From Prevotella amnii DSM 23384 = JCM 14753 (GTDB lineage Bacteria > Bacteroidota > Bacteroidia > Bacteroidales > Bacteroidaceae): a stretch of 64,000 bases of DNA. Shown piece after piece: positions 1 through 8,273 of this stretch. The DNA is taken from contig NZ_KB905268.1 in the NCBI RefSeq assembly GCF_000378745.1, positions 62,001 through 126,000 on the forward strand, read 5' to 3'. Every line of letters begins with the position of its first letter. Within the stretch, counting starts at the first letter, position 1. The notes beneath the pieces are model-generated. The model had not been told where the DNA came from. It was given only the letters and a program-made list of their open reading frames with translations, and did not search any database. The position numbers were made by a program, and so were the translations under genes.

Positions 1-1064
1 TATATGGCTACGATGAAGCTACAGGCAACACATACTATCAAGCAGCAAAAAAAAGTCCGATGACACGCGATGTGTTTGTTGCAGATAAGCAGGGCAAAGT
101 TACTTGCCTATCACCTAAAACGGGCTGGAATGTCGCTCATTTCTCTGGTGATTATAAATATTTTCTTAACACATGGAGCAATCGCAACAATCCCTACGTC
201 TACACCATTTACGACAAAAAGGGGAAAATGGTACGCGAAGTCCTTAACAACGAAGAACTGAAAAACAAACTAAAAACATTTGAAAACGCCCCAAAAGAGC
301 TATTCTCACTAACCACAAGCGAAGGTATAAAACTCAATGGGTGGATGATAAAACCTGCTAACTTTGATGAAACAAAAAAGTATCCCGTAATAATGTTTCA
401 GTATAGTGGACCTGGAAGTCAGCAAGTTACTGACAACTGGAGCATCGGATCTATGGGGAACGGTGGACTATTCGATTATTATTTATCGCAAAAAGGCTTT
501 ATAGTAGTGTGTGTAGATGGTAGAGGTACCGGTGCAAGAGGAGCAGATTTTGAGAAATGCACTTATCTGAAGTTAGGCGAGTTAGAGTCAAAAGATCAGG
601 TAGAAGCAGCTAAATGGTTAGGCAAACTATCATATATTGACGCTAATCGCATAGGCATTTGGGGCTGGAGCTTTGGAGGATTTAACACGCTAATGAGTAT
701 TAGCCAAAGTGCTAACCGCGTTTTTAAAGCAGCAGTAGCTATAGCTCCTCCTACTGATTGGAGGTTTTACGACTCTGTTTACACCGAAAGATACATGCGC
801 ACCCCTCAAGAAAACGAAGCTGGATACGATATAAATCCTATAAAGCGTGTACACAACATGAACACAAAACTTCTGTTATGCCACGGCCTTGCTGATGATA
901 ATGTACACCCACAAAACGTTTTTGAATATTCAGAAGCGTTAGTACAAGCAGATAAAGACTTTAAGGAAAACATTTTTACTAACCGTAACCATGGCATTCA
1001 TGGAGGTAACACACGCCACTTCTTGCTAAGACAAATAGCAGAATGGTTTGTTAATAACCTGTAA
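1..1064 (+). CDS. Dipeptidyl-peptidase IV, S9 family (5' truncated by window edge)
   Basis: C-terminal catalytic part of an S9B prolyl peptidase that removes X-Pro dipeptides from peptide N-termini, usually in the periplasm or at the cell surface of Bacteroidetes. The reading frame is open from the first bases of the window (YGYDEATGNTYYQAAKKSP precedes the first ATG at 60), so the gene starts outside and only the end of the propeller plus the alpha/beta-hydrolase domain is seen. The catalytic triad is visible: Ser in GWSFGG (codon 669-671), Asp in LADDNVHP and His in NHGIHGG near the C-terminus. The nucleophile motif has Phe where many DPP-IV enzymes have Tyr. It converges on the minus-strand unit ending at 1178. 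Family assignment is firm; substrate preference is inferred. Confidence 0.93.
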   Translation, partial: YGYDEATGNTYYQAAKKSPMTRDVFVADKQGKVTCLSPKTGWNVAHFSGDYKYFLNTWSNRNNPYVYTIYDKKGKMVREVLNNEELKNKLKTFENAPKELFSLTTSEGIKLNGWMIKPANFDETKKYPVIMFQYSGPGSQQVTDNWSIGSMGNGGLFDYYLSQKGFIVVCVDGRGTGARGADFEKCTYLKLGELESKDQVEAAKWLGKLSYIDANRIGIWGWSFGGFNTLMSISQSANRVFKAAVAIAPPTDWRFYDSVYTERYMRTPQENEAGYDINPIKRVHNMNTKLLLCHGLADDNVHPQNVFEYSEALVQADKDFKENIFTNRNHGIHGGNTRHFLLRQIAEWFVNNL

Positions 1065-1177
1065 AAACATATATAAAATAAATCTTTATAATTACTCCTT
1101 ACAATGTAATATTTATATACTATAACAAGTAACTATAAAGACTTATTATGTAATGTAGTAAAGATTATGTTCTAACC

Positions 1178-1567
1178 TTATAGCTTAAACAATCTTCTAA
1201 AAAAGCCTTTTTTAGGAGATTGTTTTTCTTTTTCCTTAGAAAAATTATCTTTCTTATCCTCAGTATTTCTTTTAATAGTTACCACAGGAATGTCATCTCC
1301 TTCTATAATACCCATTTCACCCCAATGATATACTAATTCTTTTACATCTGCTTTTGCTGTATCTTCGTCAATATCATAAATGCTACAAAGACGCTTTACA
1401 AGATCTTCTATGGTAAAAGTTCCCAAGCGTTGTGCTTCTTTCCATAATATTACAGAACTTTTATTCATAGAAATAACATCACTAAAGTCGATATTCTCTT
1501 CACCTTCAGCCACAATAAGATCTTCACCACATACATTGCGAAGATTAAATCCGCTCTTTACTTTCAT
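1178..1567 (-). CDS. PqqD-family (RiPP recognition element) protein with basic C-terminal tail
   Basis: 129 residues. About residues 5-90 match the PqqD fold (winged-helix RiPP recognition element that binds leader peptides): NLRNVCGEDLIVAEGEENIDF, then a helical part with TAKADVKELVYHWGEMGII. Residues 95-129 form a lysine-rich tail ending in KKGFFRRLFKL, which could act as an amphipathic membrane contact. It is the last gene of a same-strand unit behind an S26B-like peptidase (27-base gap) and an HPr-kinase-like ATPase. In known systems such proteins deliver a precursor peptide to a modifying enzyme; no precursor, radical-SAM enzyme, cyclase or exporter is visible here, so the client is unknown. 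Fold assignment is good; function is inference. Confidence 0.8.
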   Translation of the reverse strand: MKVKSGFNLRNVCGEDLIVAEGEENIDFSDVISMNKSSVILWKEAQRLGTFTIEDLVKRLCSIYDIDEDTAKADVKELVYHWGEMGIIEGDDIPVVTIKRNTEDKKDNFSKEKEKQSPKKGFFRRLFKL

Positions 1568-1594
1568 AGTTACTTTTCTTTTATTATATGCCTT

Positions 1595-2080
1595 TTAAAT
1601 TGTTCCAAACAAAGGTATCCATACATGACTATAAACACCTAACAGATAACGCCTTATTGGACGAAGAAACATCCACAAAGCACTATATATCTTCCACTTT
1701 CTTCCTGTGGTTTTATCTAAGCTTTCTCTACCTTTTCGGTAAAATCCTACCACAGCACCTACAACATTATCTCTCTTACAAGTCTCTGTAACAATATTGC
1801 CATCGCCAAGCAATGTAATATCATCTCCCTGTATAGATATTATCCTATGTAAAACAAAATGATTGGGAAATATTTCACATAGCACTGGCTCACCAACAGA
1901 TATTGAAGAAGGCTTTTTTAAAATGGCTTTATCCCGACCACTTTCAAGGAAAGGCCGCATAGAATATCCTTTTAAAGGTATGGTTACAGAATATCCTTCT
2001 TTTAAGAGTCTAACTACCTCTGGGAAAAACAAGCCATTCGAAATATGTAAATTTTCTCTTTCTACATTTTGTTTATTCAT
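1595..2080 (-). CDS. S26B-like (Ser/His) signal-peptidase-related protein
   Basis: 161 residues, labelled S24/S26 peptidase in related genomes. The nucleophile Ser lies in GYSMRPF (Ser40). The second catalytic position is HRI (His78) followed by the GDGN box (92-95), i.e. the SipW/archaeal/ER-type arrangement using His, not the Ser-Lys dyad of LepB. There is no obvious N-terminal membrane anchor; hydrophobic stretches occur only in the last 35 residues (WMFLRPIRRYLLGVY). It starts 6 bases after the HPr-kinase-like gene and precedes the PqqD-like gene, so it may process a peptide client of that unit, comparable to leader peptidases in RiPP loci. This role is inferred from context. Confidence 0.78.
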   Translation of the reverse strand: MNKQNVERENLHISNGLFFPEVVRLLKEGYSVTIPLKGYSMRPFLESGRDKAILKKPSSISVGEPVLCEIFPNHFVLHRIISIQGDDITLLGDGNIVTETCKRDNVVGAVVGFYRKGRESLDKTTGRKWKIYSALWMFLRPIRRYLLGVYSHVWIPLFGTI

Positions 2081-2086
2081 AAACGT

Positions 2087-2974
2087 TTACTTTTTTGCAA
2101 TAGTATTATAACACACCTCGGCAGCTTCTTTATTTGGCAAACAATGCAAAATATATAACTTACTCTTCTCTACTACTTTCGTAATAGTATTACAAACAAA
2201 TTCATGTATCTCATGATCCCACTTCATAGAAGAACACGATGGTAATAAAGAAACAAAACCTTGTGTCGGAGTAAGCTCCTCTATCCAATTACAAGTATCA
2301 CGAGCTATACGCGTAATAGATCCAAGCCTTGCTTTCACATTACGATAACAAGGCGTCTTACCACTCCACGGACTTCCATATATAAACACCTCATCATTTA
2401 TAATTCGCACTATAGGATTATCATCGTTCATCAAATCACAATCAGGAATATAACGCAGCCACATACTTACTTGTGTAGATTTTCCTGTTCCACTCTTTGC
2501 TATAAACGCATATCCATACCCATTATTACGCACTAAAGACGCATGTATTAATAATGTTTCATGTGATGCTGCTGCCAAAGAAAATGATAGCATCAACGCA
2601 TTATTTAGACCAAAAGCACGCCTTACACTGTTACCTTCTACAGCACATACACACTTAGAAAAAGTCTTATCTACATGTAAAAGACAACATTTAACGTTAT
2701 CTATATCTAAAAAAGAAAATTGATAACCGCCCCCTTTTATATGGTCTACTATAATATCACCATTACCTGTATCAAAATCTCTTATACGCTGGAGCTGATT
2801 AGCTGAAAGCGGAGACAGCTTTTCTTTAACAATAACCTCTAACACTGCATCTCCATCAATGTTATCTACTCTAAATGGCTCTAAAGACGGCAATAAATGC
2901 ATATCATCACGCCCACTTTTCTCAAAAATTATGCGAACAGTTAGTTCTGCTATACAAAAATTATTGATACTCAT
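2087..2974 (-). CDS. HPr-kinase-like / PEP-carboxykinase-like P-loop protein
   Basis: 295 residues. The C-terminal half has a P-loop AKSGTGKST (about residues 159-167) followed by an acidic NDDNP motif (183-187), the arrangement of HPr kinase/phosphorylase and related Ser kinases; such proteins are often auto-named serine kinase or PEP carboxykinase. The N-terminal ~130 residues are not recognised. It lacks the DRTK/HPr N-terminal domain of true HprK, and no PTS gene is nearby. Related kinases are found in lasso-peptide and PqqD-containing clusters. Here it sits directly upstream of the S26B-like peptidase (6-base spacing) and PqqD-like genes. Kinase-like fold is well supported; the substrate is unknown. 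Confidence 0.78.
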   Translation of the reverse strand: MSINNFCIAELTVRIIFEKSGRDDMHLLPSLEPFRVDNIDGDAVLEVIVKEKLSPLSANQLQRIRDFDTGNGDIIVDHIKGGGYQFSFLDIDNVKCCLLHVDKTFSKCVCAVEGNSVRRAFGLNNALMLSFSLAAASHETLLIHASLVRNNGYGYAFIAKSGTGKSTQVSMWLRYIPDCDLMNDDNPIVRIINDEVFIYGSPWSGKTPCYRNVKARLGSITRIARDTCNWIEELTPTQGFVSLLPSCSSMKWDHEIHEFVCNTITKVVEKSKLYILHCLPNKEAAEVCYNTIAKK

Positions 2975-3027
2975 ATCTTTATCTTTTAAGTAGTTTTCCT
3001 TTTTTTATATACAGGTCATTGCTATCT

Positions 3028-3462
3028 TTATTCTATAGGTTTGCTGATAGAATATGCAAATTCGCTTATAGGAATAGTTTCTATAAAATACCTATTAGTA
3101 CCCTTTGCCTTACCTTTAGATATAGGCAAATATTTCTTTTTTATTGCTAAATATTTTTTGTTTATCTCTGCTTTTGTCGTAGCATACACTGTTACACATG
3201 TGGGATATAAAGACCTTTTCGATGTTTGTAAGTAATTACGTAATTGGAAAGAATAAGCACTTCTACCCACTAAGAAATGATTACGATCATTATTTACATA
3301 AGCATTCACTTCCTGAATATCTGTAAAATATACCGTAGAATCATTGAAAGAAGCAGCAAAGCCAAACATATATATCTTAGCAGGTAGATAACCTTTAGCT
3401 TTAGACAACGACGTAAATCCTACTATAAAAACTAATATTAATACTAACTTTAATAATCTCAT
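3028..3462 (-). CDS. Small secreted basic protein, function unknown
   Basis: 144 residues with a cleavable-looking signal peptide (LLKLVLILVFIVGF, cleavage near SKAKG). The mature part is Lys/Tyr-rich with a strand-rich start (IYMFGFAASFNDSTVYFTD) and a helical, lysine-rich segment (AEINKKYLAIKKKY). A single Cys lies near TCVTVYA. No characterised family is recognised. It begins 6 bases after the dsbD stop codon and lies 53 bases before the HPr-kinase-like gene, so it is probably co-transcribed with both. From memory, similar proteins sit next to dsbD in other Bacteroidales; that is not checkable here. No function is proposed. Confidence 0.75.
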   Translation of the reverse strand: MRLLKLVLILVFIVGFTSLSKAKGYLPAKIYMFGFAASFNDSTVYFTDIQEVNAYVNNDRNHFLVGRSAYSFQLRNYLQTSKRSLYPTCVTVYATTKAEINKKYLAIKKKYLPISKGKAKGTNRYFIETIPISEFAYSISKPIE

Positions 3463-3468
3463 ATCTTT

Positions 3469-5565
3469 TTATTTGTTTTTCTTTTTTGTATAATTATCTA
3501 ATCCTTTATCAAGAAAATCTAAGTAAGCCGAAACATCTTCCTTAAAAGCATAACTATTATTAAGAGGTTTACCCATATTATCTAAAGGAACGTAGAAAGG
3601 CTGTGCAAGATAACCAAACTTTGTTTCTTCTAAATGACTCCACTTATCTCCCACAGTGTGCAGAGTACGTTCTGTACCATCTGAACGTTTTACCTTAATA
3701 GGTTCCTTTAAAGGTGTTTTATCATCTACATAAAGAGATATTAGAACATAATCTTTCATAAGCTTATCTGCCACACGATTATCACTCCACACTGAAGATT
3801 CCATCTTACGACAATTAACACAGCCAAAGCCAGTAAAGTCTAATAATACAGGTTTACCTGCTGCAGCAGCCGCACGCATGCCTTCATCATAGTCGGTATA
3901 AGCGGCATGTACTGTTTTAGGAGCTAAATTAAAGTCCTGCGTATTGATAGGAGGAGCAAAAGCGCTAATAGCCTTACACGGTGCTCCCCATAAGCCTGGT
4001 ATCATATATACGGTAAAAGCTATAGAGAGCAATCCTAACATTATAGCAGGTACTGGCATATATTTCTTATCAGAATCATCATGAGGAAACTTAAAGACTC
4101 CTATAAGATATAATCCCAACAGACCAAAAATTGCTATCCAAAGTGATAAGAACACTTCACGATCAAGCAAATGCCAACCATAAGCAAGGTCGGCTACAGA
4201 GAAGAATTTCAAAGCAAAAGCCAGTTCTACGAACCCTAATACTACCTTTATCATATTCATCCAAGACCCTGACTTTGGTGCTTGCTTAAGCCATGTGGGA
4301 AATAAAGCAAAAAGAGTGAAGGGTAAAGCTAATGCTAAAGCAAACCCAAGCATACCTATAGCAGGAGCTATATAATCTCCACTGGTAACAGCCTGTACTA
4401 AAAGTAAGCCTACCACAGGAGCTGTACATGAGAAACTTACTAATGATAGGGTAAAAGCCATAAGAAAGATTGATAACAATCCTGTCGTAGCAGATGCTTT
4501 ATTATCCACCGCATTTCCCCATGATGATGGTAATGACAGCTCAAACCACCCAAAGAAACTAAACGCAAACACCACTAACATTAAAAAGAAAAATATATTA
4601 AAAGGTGCATTGGTAGCTAAAGCATTAAGACGTTGTGGTCCAAAGATAGCTGTTATAAATAAAGCCAATCCCATATAAATGACAATAATAGATATACCAT
4701 AAGTAATAGCATCGCGTATGCCTTTCTTACGATCATTCTTAGCCCTTTTAAGAAAAAAGCTTACCGTCATTGGTATAATAGGCCAAACACATGGAGTGAG
4801 CAATGCTACTAATCCCCCAACAACACCCATTACAAAAATATACCAAAGCGACTGACTTTGACCATCTGGTATTTGATTAAAAGACTTAAGCTCTTTTATA
4901 ACAGGAGTCCACCATTGTTTTTCTACAGACATAGGTTGTGCTGGTGCTACTATAAGCGCCTTTGCAGAATCGGAAATAGCTTCAGGGGTGAAACTGCTAT
5001 CTTTTTTTTCTGAAGCTTGCAAACCTACATTATCTATAGTAGATGTTTGGGGAGATTCTTTCTTTGTAAGTTCTGTCTCTATAGCCTCTTCTTTATCAGG
5101 TAAAGTTGCAGGGCCATTACCCTTAAAATCGAACTCAACATCAGTAGGAGGCATACACGACTCATCATTACACGAGCCATACTCTAAATAACCTTTGATA
5201 TTATAAACCTTGCCTGTTATCTTATACTTCTGAATAAAAGTAACTTGTTTCTCAAAATAACGTAGTTTCATTGAGAACACAGGATCATTTAAATTTATTT
5301 CTCTTCCCTTTGCTATAAGTTTGCCTATAGGCTTTACACCTATAGCCTTCTCTATTGTTAAGCTGGTAGATATTGGGCCACCTGCAGGTAAGTCAGTAGA
5401 ATAAACATGCCAACCATCATTAATAATGCCTTTAAACATAATATGCAGCTCTGTTGGAGATACTTTTTTCTGCTGAACACTAAAATGCACTGGCTGTCCT
5501 TGAGCGAAAGTAAAAGTAGAAACAAATAGTAGTATAAAAAATAATAAAATTTTAGTTATCTTCAT
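3469..5565 (-). CDS. dsbD: Thiol:disulfide interchange protein DsbD
   Basis: 698 residues, full length for DsbD. After a signal peptide there is a periplasmic alpha domain with a Cys pair (GSCNDESC, about residue 133), then an eight-helix membrane domain (about 235-530) whose redox cysteines lie in TPCVWP (~258) and SFSCTAPVVG (~380), and a C-terminal thioredoxin domain with the CVNC active site (~580). The protein moves electrons from cytoplasmic thioredoxin across the inner membrane to keep periplasmic thiols reduced. It heads the five-gene minus-strand unit 5565-1178. A TAnnTTTG promoter element lies just upstream at 5593-5600. The linker between the alpha and membrane domains is long and Ser/Thr/Glu-rich. 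Confidence 0.95.
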   Translation of the reverse strand: MKITKILLFFILLFVSTFTFAQGQPVHFSVQQKKVSPTELHIMFKGIINDGWHVYSTDLPAGGPISTSLTIEKAIGVKPIGKLIAKGREINLNDPVFSMKLRYFEKQVTFIQKYKITGKVYNIKGYLEYGSCNDESCMPPTDVEFDFKGNGPATLPDKEEAIETELTKKESPQTSTIDNVGLQASEKKDSSFTPEAISDSAKALIVAPAQPMSVEKQWWTPVIKELKSFNQIPDGQSQSLWYIFVMGVVGGLVALLTPCVWPIIPMTVSFFLKRAKNDRKKGIRDAITYGISIIVIYMGLALFITAIFGPQRLNALATNAPFNIFFFLMLVVFAFSFFGWFELSLPSSWGNAVDNKASATTGLLSIFLMAFTLSLVSFSCTAPVVGLLLVQAVTSGDYIAPAIGMLGFALALALPFTLFALFPTWLKQAPKSGSWMNMIKVVLGFVELAFALKFFSVADLAYGWHLLDREVFLSLWIAIFGLLGLYLIGVFKFPHDDSDKKYMPVPAIMLGLLSIAFTVYMIPGLWGAPCKAISAFAPPINTQDFNLAPKTVHAAYTDYDEGMRAAAAAGKPVLLDFTGFGCVNCRKMESSVWSDNRVADKLMKDYVLISLYVDDKTPLKEPIKVKRSDGTERTLHTVGDKWSHLEETKFGYLAQPFYVPLDNMGKPLNNSYAFKEDVSAYLDFLDKGLDNYTKKKNK

Positions 5566-5592
5566 ATTATTGGAAAATAATCGTTTGCATTA

Positions 5593-5600
5593 CAAATATA
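5593..5600 (-). promoter_or_regulatory. Promoter -7 element of the dsbD operon
   Basis: TATATTTG on the minus strand matches the Bacteroidetes -7 consensus TAnnTTTG, about 28 bases upstream of the dsbD start codon. A clear TTTG -33 element is not seen at the usual spacing. Confidence 0.6.
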
Positions 5601-5647
5601 CAAAAAGAATGATAAGATTGTCCGAAACAGAACTGTTAATAAAAACG

Positions 5648-5685
5648 AAAAGATTAAAGGAAAAATGCTTTTCCCTTAATCTTTT
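5648..5685 (-). terminator. Rho-independent terminator downstream of pyrH
   Basis: Inverted repeat AAAAGATTAAgGGAAAA / TTTTCCtTTAATCTTTT with a short loop. On the minus strand the stem is followed by CGTTTTT. It lies about 120 bases after the pyrH stop and before the dsbD promoter, separating the two units. Confidence 0.7.
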
Positions 5686-5805
5686 ATATTATTATCAATT
5701 TTAAAATATTTAAAAAGTCCTATTTTCATCTATCTATAGCTCTATAAGTATTTTTATTATAATCTTCTTTATTATATAAAATAATTATTAGTTTATAAAC
5801 ATAAT

Positions 5806-6516
5806 TTAGTTATGCACCAAAGTGCCAATATCTTCTCCCAGTATAACCTTTCTGAGATTACCTAAGACGTCCATATTAAAAACATAAATAGGTAGATTGT
5901 TTTCTTTACACATAGTAGTGGCTGTAAGATCCATTACTTTAAGTCCTTTTTTATAAATATCATCGTAAGTTATTTCAGAGAACTTCGTTGCTGTAGGCTC
6001 TTTTTCCGGATCAGCAGTATAAATACCATCTACACGAGTTCCTTTAAGCATTACATCTGCCTCTATCTCTATACCTCGAAGGCTCGACCCTGTATCTGTT
6101 GTAAAATAAGGATTGCCTGTCCCTGCAGACATTATTGCTACAGCGCCATGCTCCATAGCCTCTATAGCTTTCCACTTACTATAAAACTCTCCTATAGGCT
6201 CCATACGAATAGCAGTAAACACTTTAGCCTTTGTGCCAATAGCCTCAAGTGCAGAGCTAAGCGCAAGCGAATTGATTACAGTAGCACACATACCCATTTG
6301 GTCTCCTTTCACACGATCAAAGCCTTTCTGACTGCCACTTAGCCCTCTAAAGATATTGCCTCCACCTATTACTATTCCTATCTGAACACCCATATCATGC
6401 ACTTCTTTTATCTGTTGAGCATAGTCATTTAACCTTTCAGGATCAATGCCATACCCCTGTTTCCCCATCAAGCTTTCACCTGAGAGCTTTAATAAAATAC
6501 GTTTAAACCTTGCCAT
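5806..6516 (-). CDS. pyrH: UMP kinase PyrH
   Basis: 236 residues from the ATG at 6516. UMP kinase phosphorylates UMP to UDP in pyrimidine nucleotide synthesis; bacterial enzymes are hexamers of the amino-acid-kinase fold. Visible motifs: LKLSGESLMG at the N-terminus, GGGNIFRG, TDTGSSLRGIEIEAD and LKGTRVDGIYTADPEK. An in-frame ATG at 6555 would add 13 residues (MFYKKKNYNKRRY) that do not belong to the family and would overlap birA, so the MARFKRILLKLSG start is preferred. It follows birA on the same strand with about 28 bases between the genes and is followed by a terminator at 5648-5685. Confidence 0.96.
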   Translation of the reverse strand: MARFKRILLKLSGESLMGKQGYGIDPERLNDYAQQIKEVHDMGVQIGIVIGGGNIFRGLSGSQKGFDRVKGDQMGMCATVINSLALSSALEAIGTKAKVFTAIRMEPIGEFYSKWKAIEAMEHGAVAIMSAGTGNPYFTTDTGSSLRGIEIEADVMLKGTRVDGIYTADPEKEPTATKFSEITYDDIYKKGLKVMDLTATTMCKENNLPIYVFNMDVLGNLRKVILGEDIGTLVHN

Positions 6517-6544
6517 ATATCTTCTTTTATTATAATTCTTTTTT

Positions 6545-7333
6545 TTATAAAACAAACTCTATTTCTTTAAATAAATACGACTTAACAACACCTTCACGTG
6601 TTCGCATTATAAGATGCCCATCATCTTCCACTTCTACTATAGCTCCTTCAAATTTACCTTGAGCATCTCTATACCAATGAAAACCTTTAGAATGGTAAAG
6701 GCTTTCATGATACAAGCCACTGATACCATCATACTCCCCGCCCTCAATATATGCAAAATATCGCTGAAAAGATTGTAATATTTCCTTTAAAAGATGTGCC
6801 TTATCTATATCGTGTCCTATAATCTGTGCTAACGATATAGGATTAGGTATATCTGACGAGAAATAAGTTTGATTAACATTTAGCCCTACTCCGAATATGA
6901 AATCCTTAATATGTCCGCTTACTATCTTAGTTTCTATTAATGTTCCGCTTAGCTTATAATCTTTCCAATAAATATCATTAGGCCATTTAAGAGAAATATT
7001 TTCTGGAACATATTTATTAATAACCTCTTTCAATGCTAAAGCTCCTGCTTCTGCTAAAAGAAACTGTTGACGAAGAGGAACACGTGATGGGTGTACCAAT
7101 ACAGAAAAAAGCAAGTTCTTTCCAGCTTCGCTTTCCCACTTATTAACCCCTTGACCACGCCCTGCTGTTTGATAATCTGCCACAACAAGTGTTATCTTTT
7201 CACCTTCTTCGGGCAAGTAAGTACGTAAATATGTATTAGTACTATCTACCGAATGTAGACTCACTATCTTATAATCGACTGGCACTTTCTGCTTTGCAGA
7301 GAATATATTCTTGATATTTTTAAACAATTCCAT
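6545..7333 (-). CDS. birA: Biotin--[acetyl-CoA-carboxylase] ligase BirA (no DNA-binding domain)
   Basis: 262 residues. Attaches biotin to the lysine of carboxyl-carrier domains, presumably including the carrier encoded at 27676-28101. Visible motifs: TAGRGQGVNKW (biotinyl-AMP loop), SLKWPNDIYW and KLSGTLIE (catalytic region), GVGLNVNQ. No N-terminal helix-turn-helix is present, so this is a group I ligase that cannot itself repress biotin genes. A short 16-residue N-terminal extension (FKNIKNIFSAKQK) precedes the domain. It lies between yraN and pyrH on the same strand, spaced 16 and 28 bases, suggesting one transcript yraN-birA-pyrH. Confidence 0.95.
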   Translation of the reverse strand: MELFKNIKNIFSAKQKVPVDYKIVSLHSVDSTNTYLRTYLPEEGEKITLVVADYQTAGRGQGVNKWESEAGKNLLFSVLVHPSRVPLRQQFLLAEAGALALKEVINKYVPENISLKWPNDIYWKDYKLSGTLIETKIVSGHIKDFIFGVGLNVNQTYFSSDIPNPISLAQIIGHDIDKAHLLKEILQSFQRYFAYIEGGEYDGISGLYHESLYHSKGFHWYRDAQGKFEGAIVEVEDDGHLIMRTREGVVKSYLFKEIEFVL

Positions 7334-7349
7334 TTCTAATTCTTCATAT

Positions 7350-7715
7350 TTATATAAAAGGTAAGAAAGCGTCTGTTATATGATTTATCTGCGGTTCCTC
7401 CTCTGGAGTGCCTACTACAGTTACAACATCAAACCTTACATCATAGCCTCCTCCATACTTTTTTATAAAAGCATTAGCAGCTACGGACAAAGACTTTATC
7501 TTAGACGCATTAACGGCTGCACTTGCGTCGGTAAAATCCTCATTACGACGTGTTTTCACCTCTACCATTACTAAGACATCTCCCATCGCTGCTATTATAT
7601 CTATATCACGATGACCACAACGCCAGTTTCGATAAAGTATGGTATAACCCTGCTGTTGCAGATAATCGGCAGCAGTGTTTTCTCCCCACATTCCTAAATC
7701 ATTATGATAAGCCAA
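7350..7715 (-). CDS. YraN family protein (UPF0102), TTG start
   Basis: 121 residues of the YraN/UPF0102 family, with a predicted restriction-endonuclease-like fold and unknown cellular role. The family core is clear: HNDLGMWGENTAADYL at the N-terminus and DIDIIAAMGDVLVMVEVKTRR in the middle. The start codon is TTG at 7715. The next ATG (GMWGEN) would delete the conserved HNDLG segment, so TTG is chosen. It is divergent from tadA across 82 bases, and its own promoter element (7742-7749) is about 26 bases upstream. Likely first gene of a yraN-birA-pyrH unit. Confidence 0.9.
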   Translation of the reverse strand: MAYHNDLGMWGENTAADYLQQQGYTILYRNWRCGHRDIDIIAAMGDVLVMVEVKTRRNEDFTDASAAVNASKIKSLSVAANAFIKKYGGGYDVRFDVVTVVGTPEEEPQINHITDAFLPFI

Positions 7716-7741
7716 AACTGTTTAATCTTTTTTTTATGTTA

Positions 7742-7749
7742 CAAAGATA
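7742..7749 (-). promoter_or_regulatory. Promoter -7 element for yraN
   Basis: Minus-strand TATCTTTG matches TAnnTTTG, 26 bases upstream of the yraN TTG start, within the divergent spacer shared with tadA. Confidence 0.6.
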
Positions 7750-7782
7750 TGTTTTTTTAATGTATATTCAAAATAAAACTTG

Positions 7783-7790
7783 TATTTTTG
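7783..7790 (+). promoter_or_regulatory. Promoter -7 element for tadA, implying a nearly leaderless mRNA
   Basis: TATTTTTG matches TAnnTTTG and ends 7 bases before the ATG at 7798. Transcription should begin within a few bases of the start codon, leaving no room for a Shine-Dalgarno sequence. Confidence 0.6.
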
Positions 7791-7797
7791 CAAATAT

Positions 7798-8250
7798 ATG
7801 AGTGCTGAAGAAGATATAAAAAAAGACCTCCACTATATGCAATTTGCCTTAGAAGAAGCTAAGCAGGCATATAAAGAAAAAGAGATCCCCATAGGAGCTA
7901 TCATTGTATGTAAAGATAGAATAATAGCACGTGCACACAATCTTACTGAAAGATTACACGATGTTACCGCTCATGCTGAGATGCAAGCCATTACTATTGC
8001 TGCTAATGAGTTAGGAGGTAAATATCTTGAGGGTTGTACCCTTTATGTTACTGTAGAGCCATGCATCATGTGCGCCGGTGCTTTAGGGTGGTCGCAGATG
8101 AAACGCATAGTCTTTGGCTGTATAGACGATAAGCGCGGATATCATACGTATGCACCTAAGGCCTTACACCCTAAAGCAAATATTATAGGTGGAATTATGG
8201 AAAATGAATGTAAAGAGCTTATGCTTAGATTTTTTAAAGAAAGAAGATGA
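7798..8250 (+). CDS. tadA: tRNA-specific adenosine deaminase TadA
   Basis: 150 residues. Deaminates A34 of tRNA-Arg(ACG) to inosine; zinc enzyme of the cytidine deaminase superfamily. The zinc/active-site motif HAEMQAI and the second motif PCIMCAGAL are both present. The frame opens upstream at 7780, but that extension would contain the promoter element at 7783-7790, so the ATG at 7798 (MSAEEDIKK) is the likely start; an internal Met at 7837 (MQFALEEAKQ) is an alternative. It converges with the UpxY-like gene at 8274. Confidence 0.95.
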   Translation: MSAEEDIKKDLHYMQFALEEAKQAYKEKEIPIGAIIVCKDRIIARAHNLTERLHDVTAHAEMQAITIAANELGGKYLEGCTLYVTVEPCIMCAGALGWSQMKRIVFGCIDDKRGYHTYAPKALHPKANIIGGIMENECKELMLRFFKERR

Positions 8251-8273
8251 TGTTTATTCCACTTCCTTTTAAT

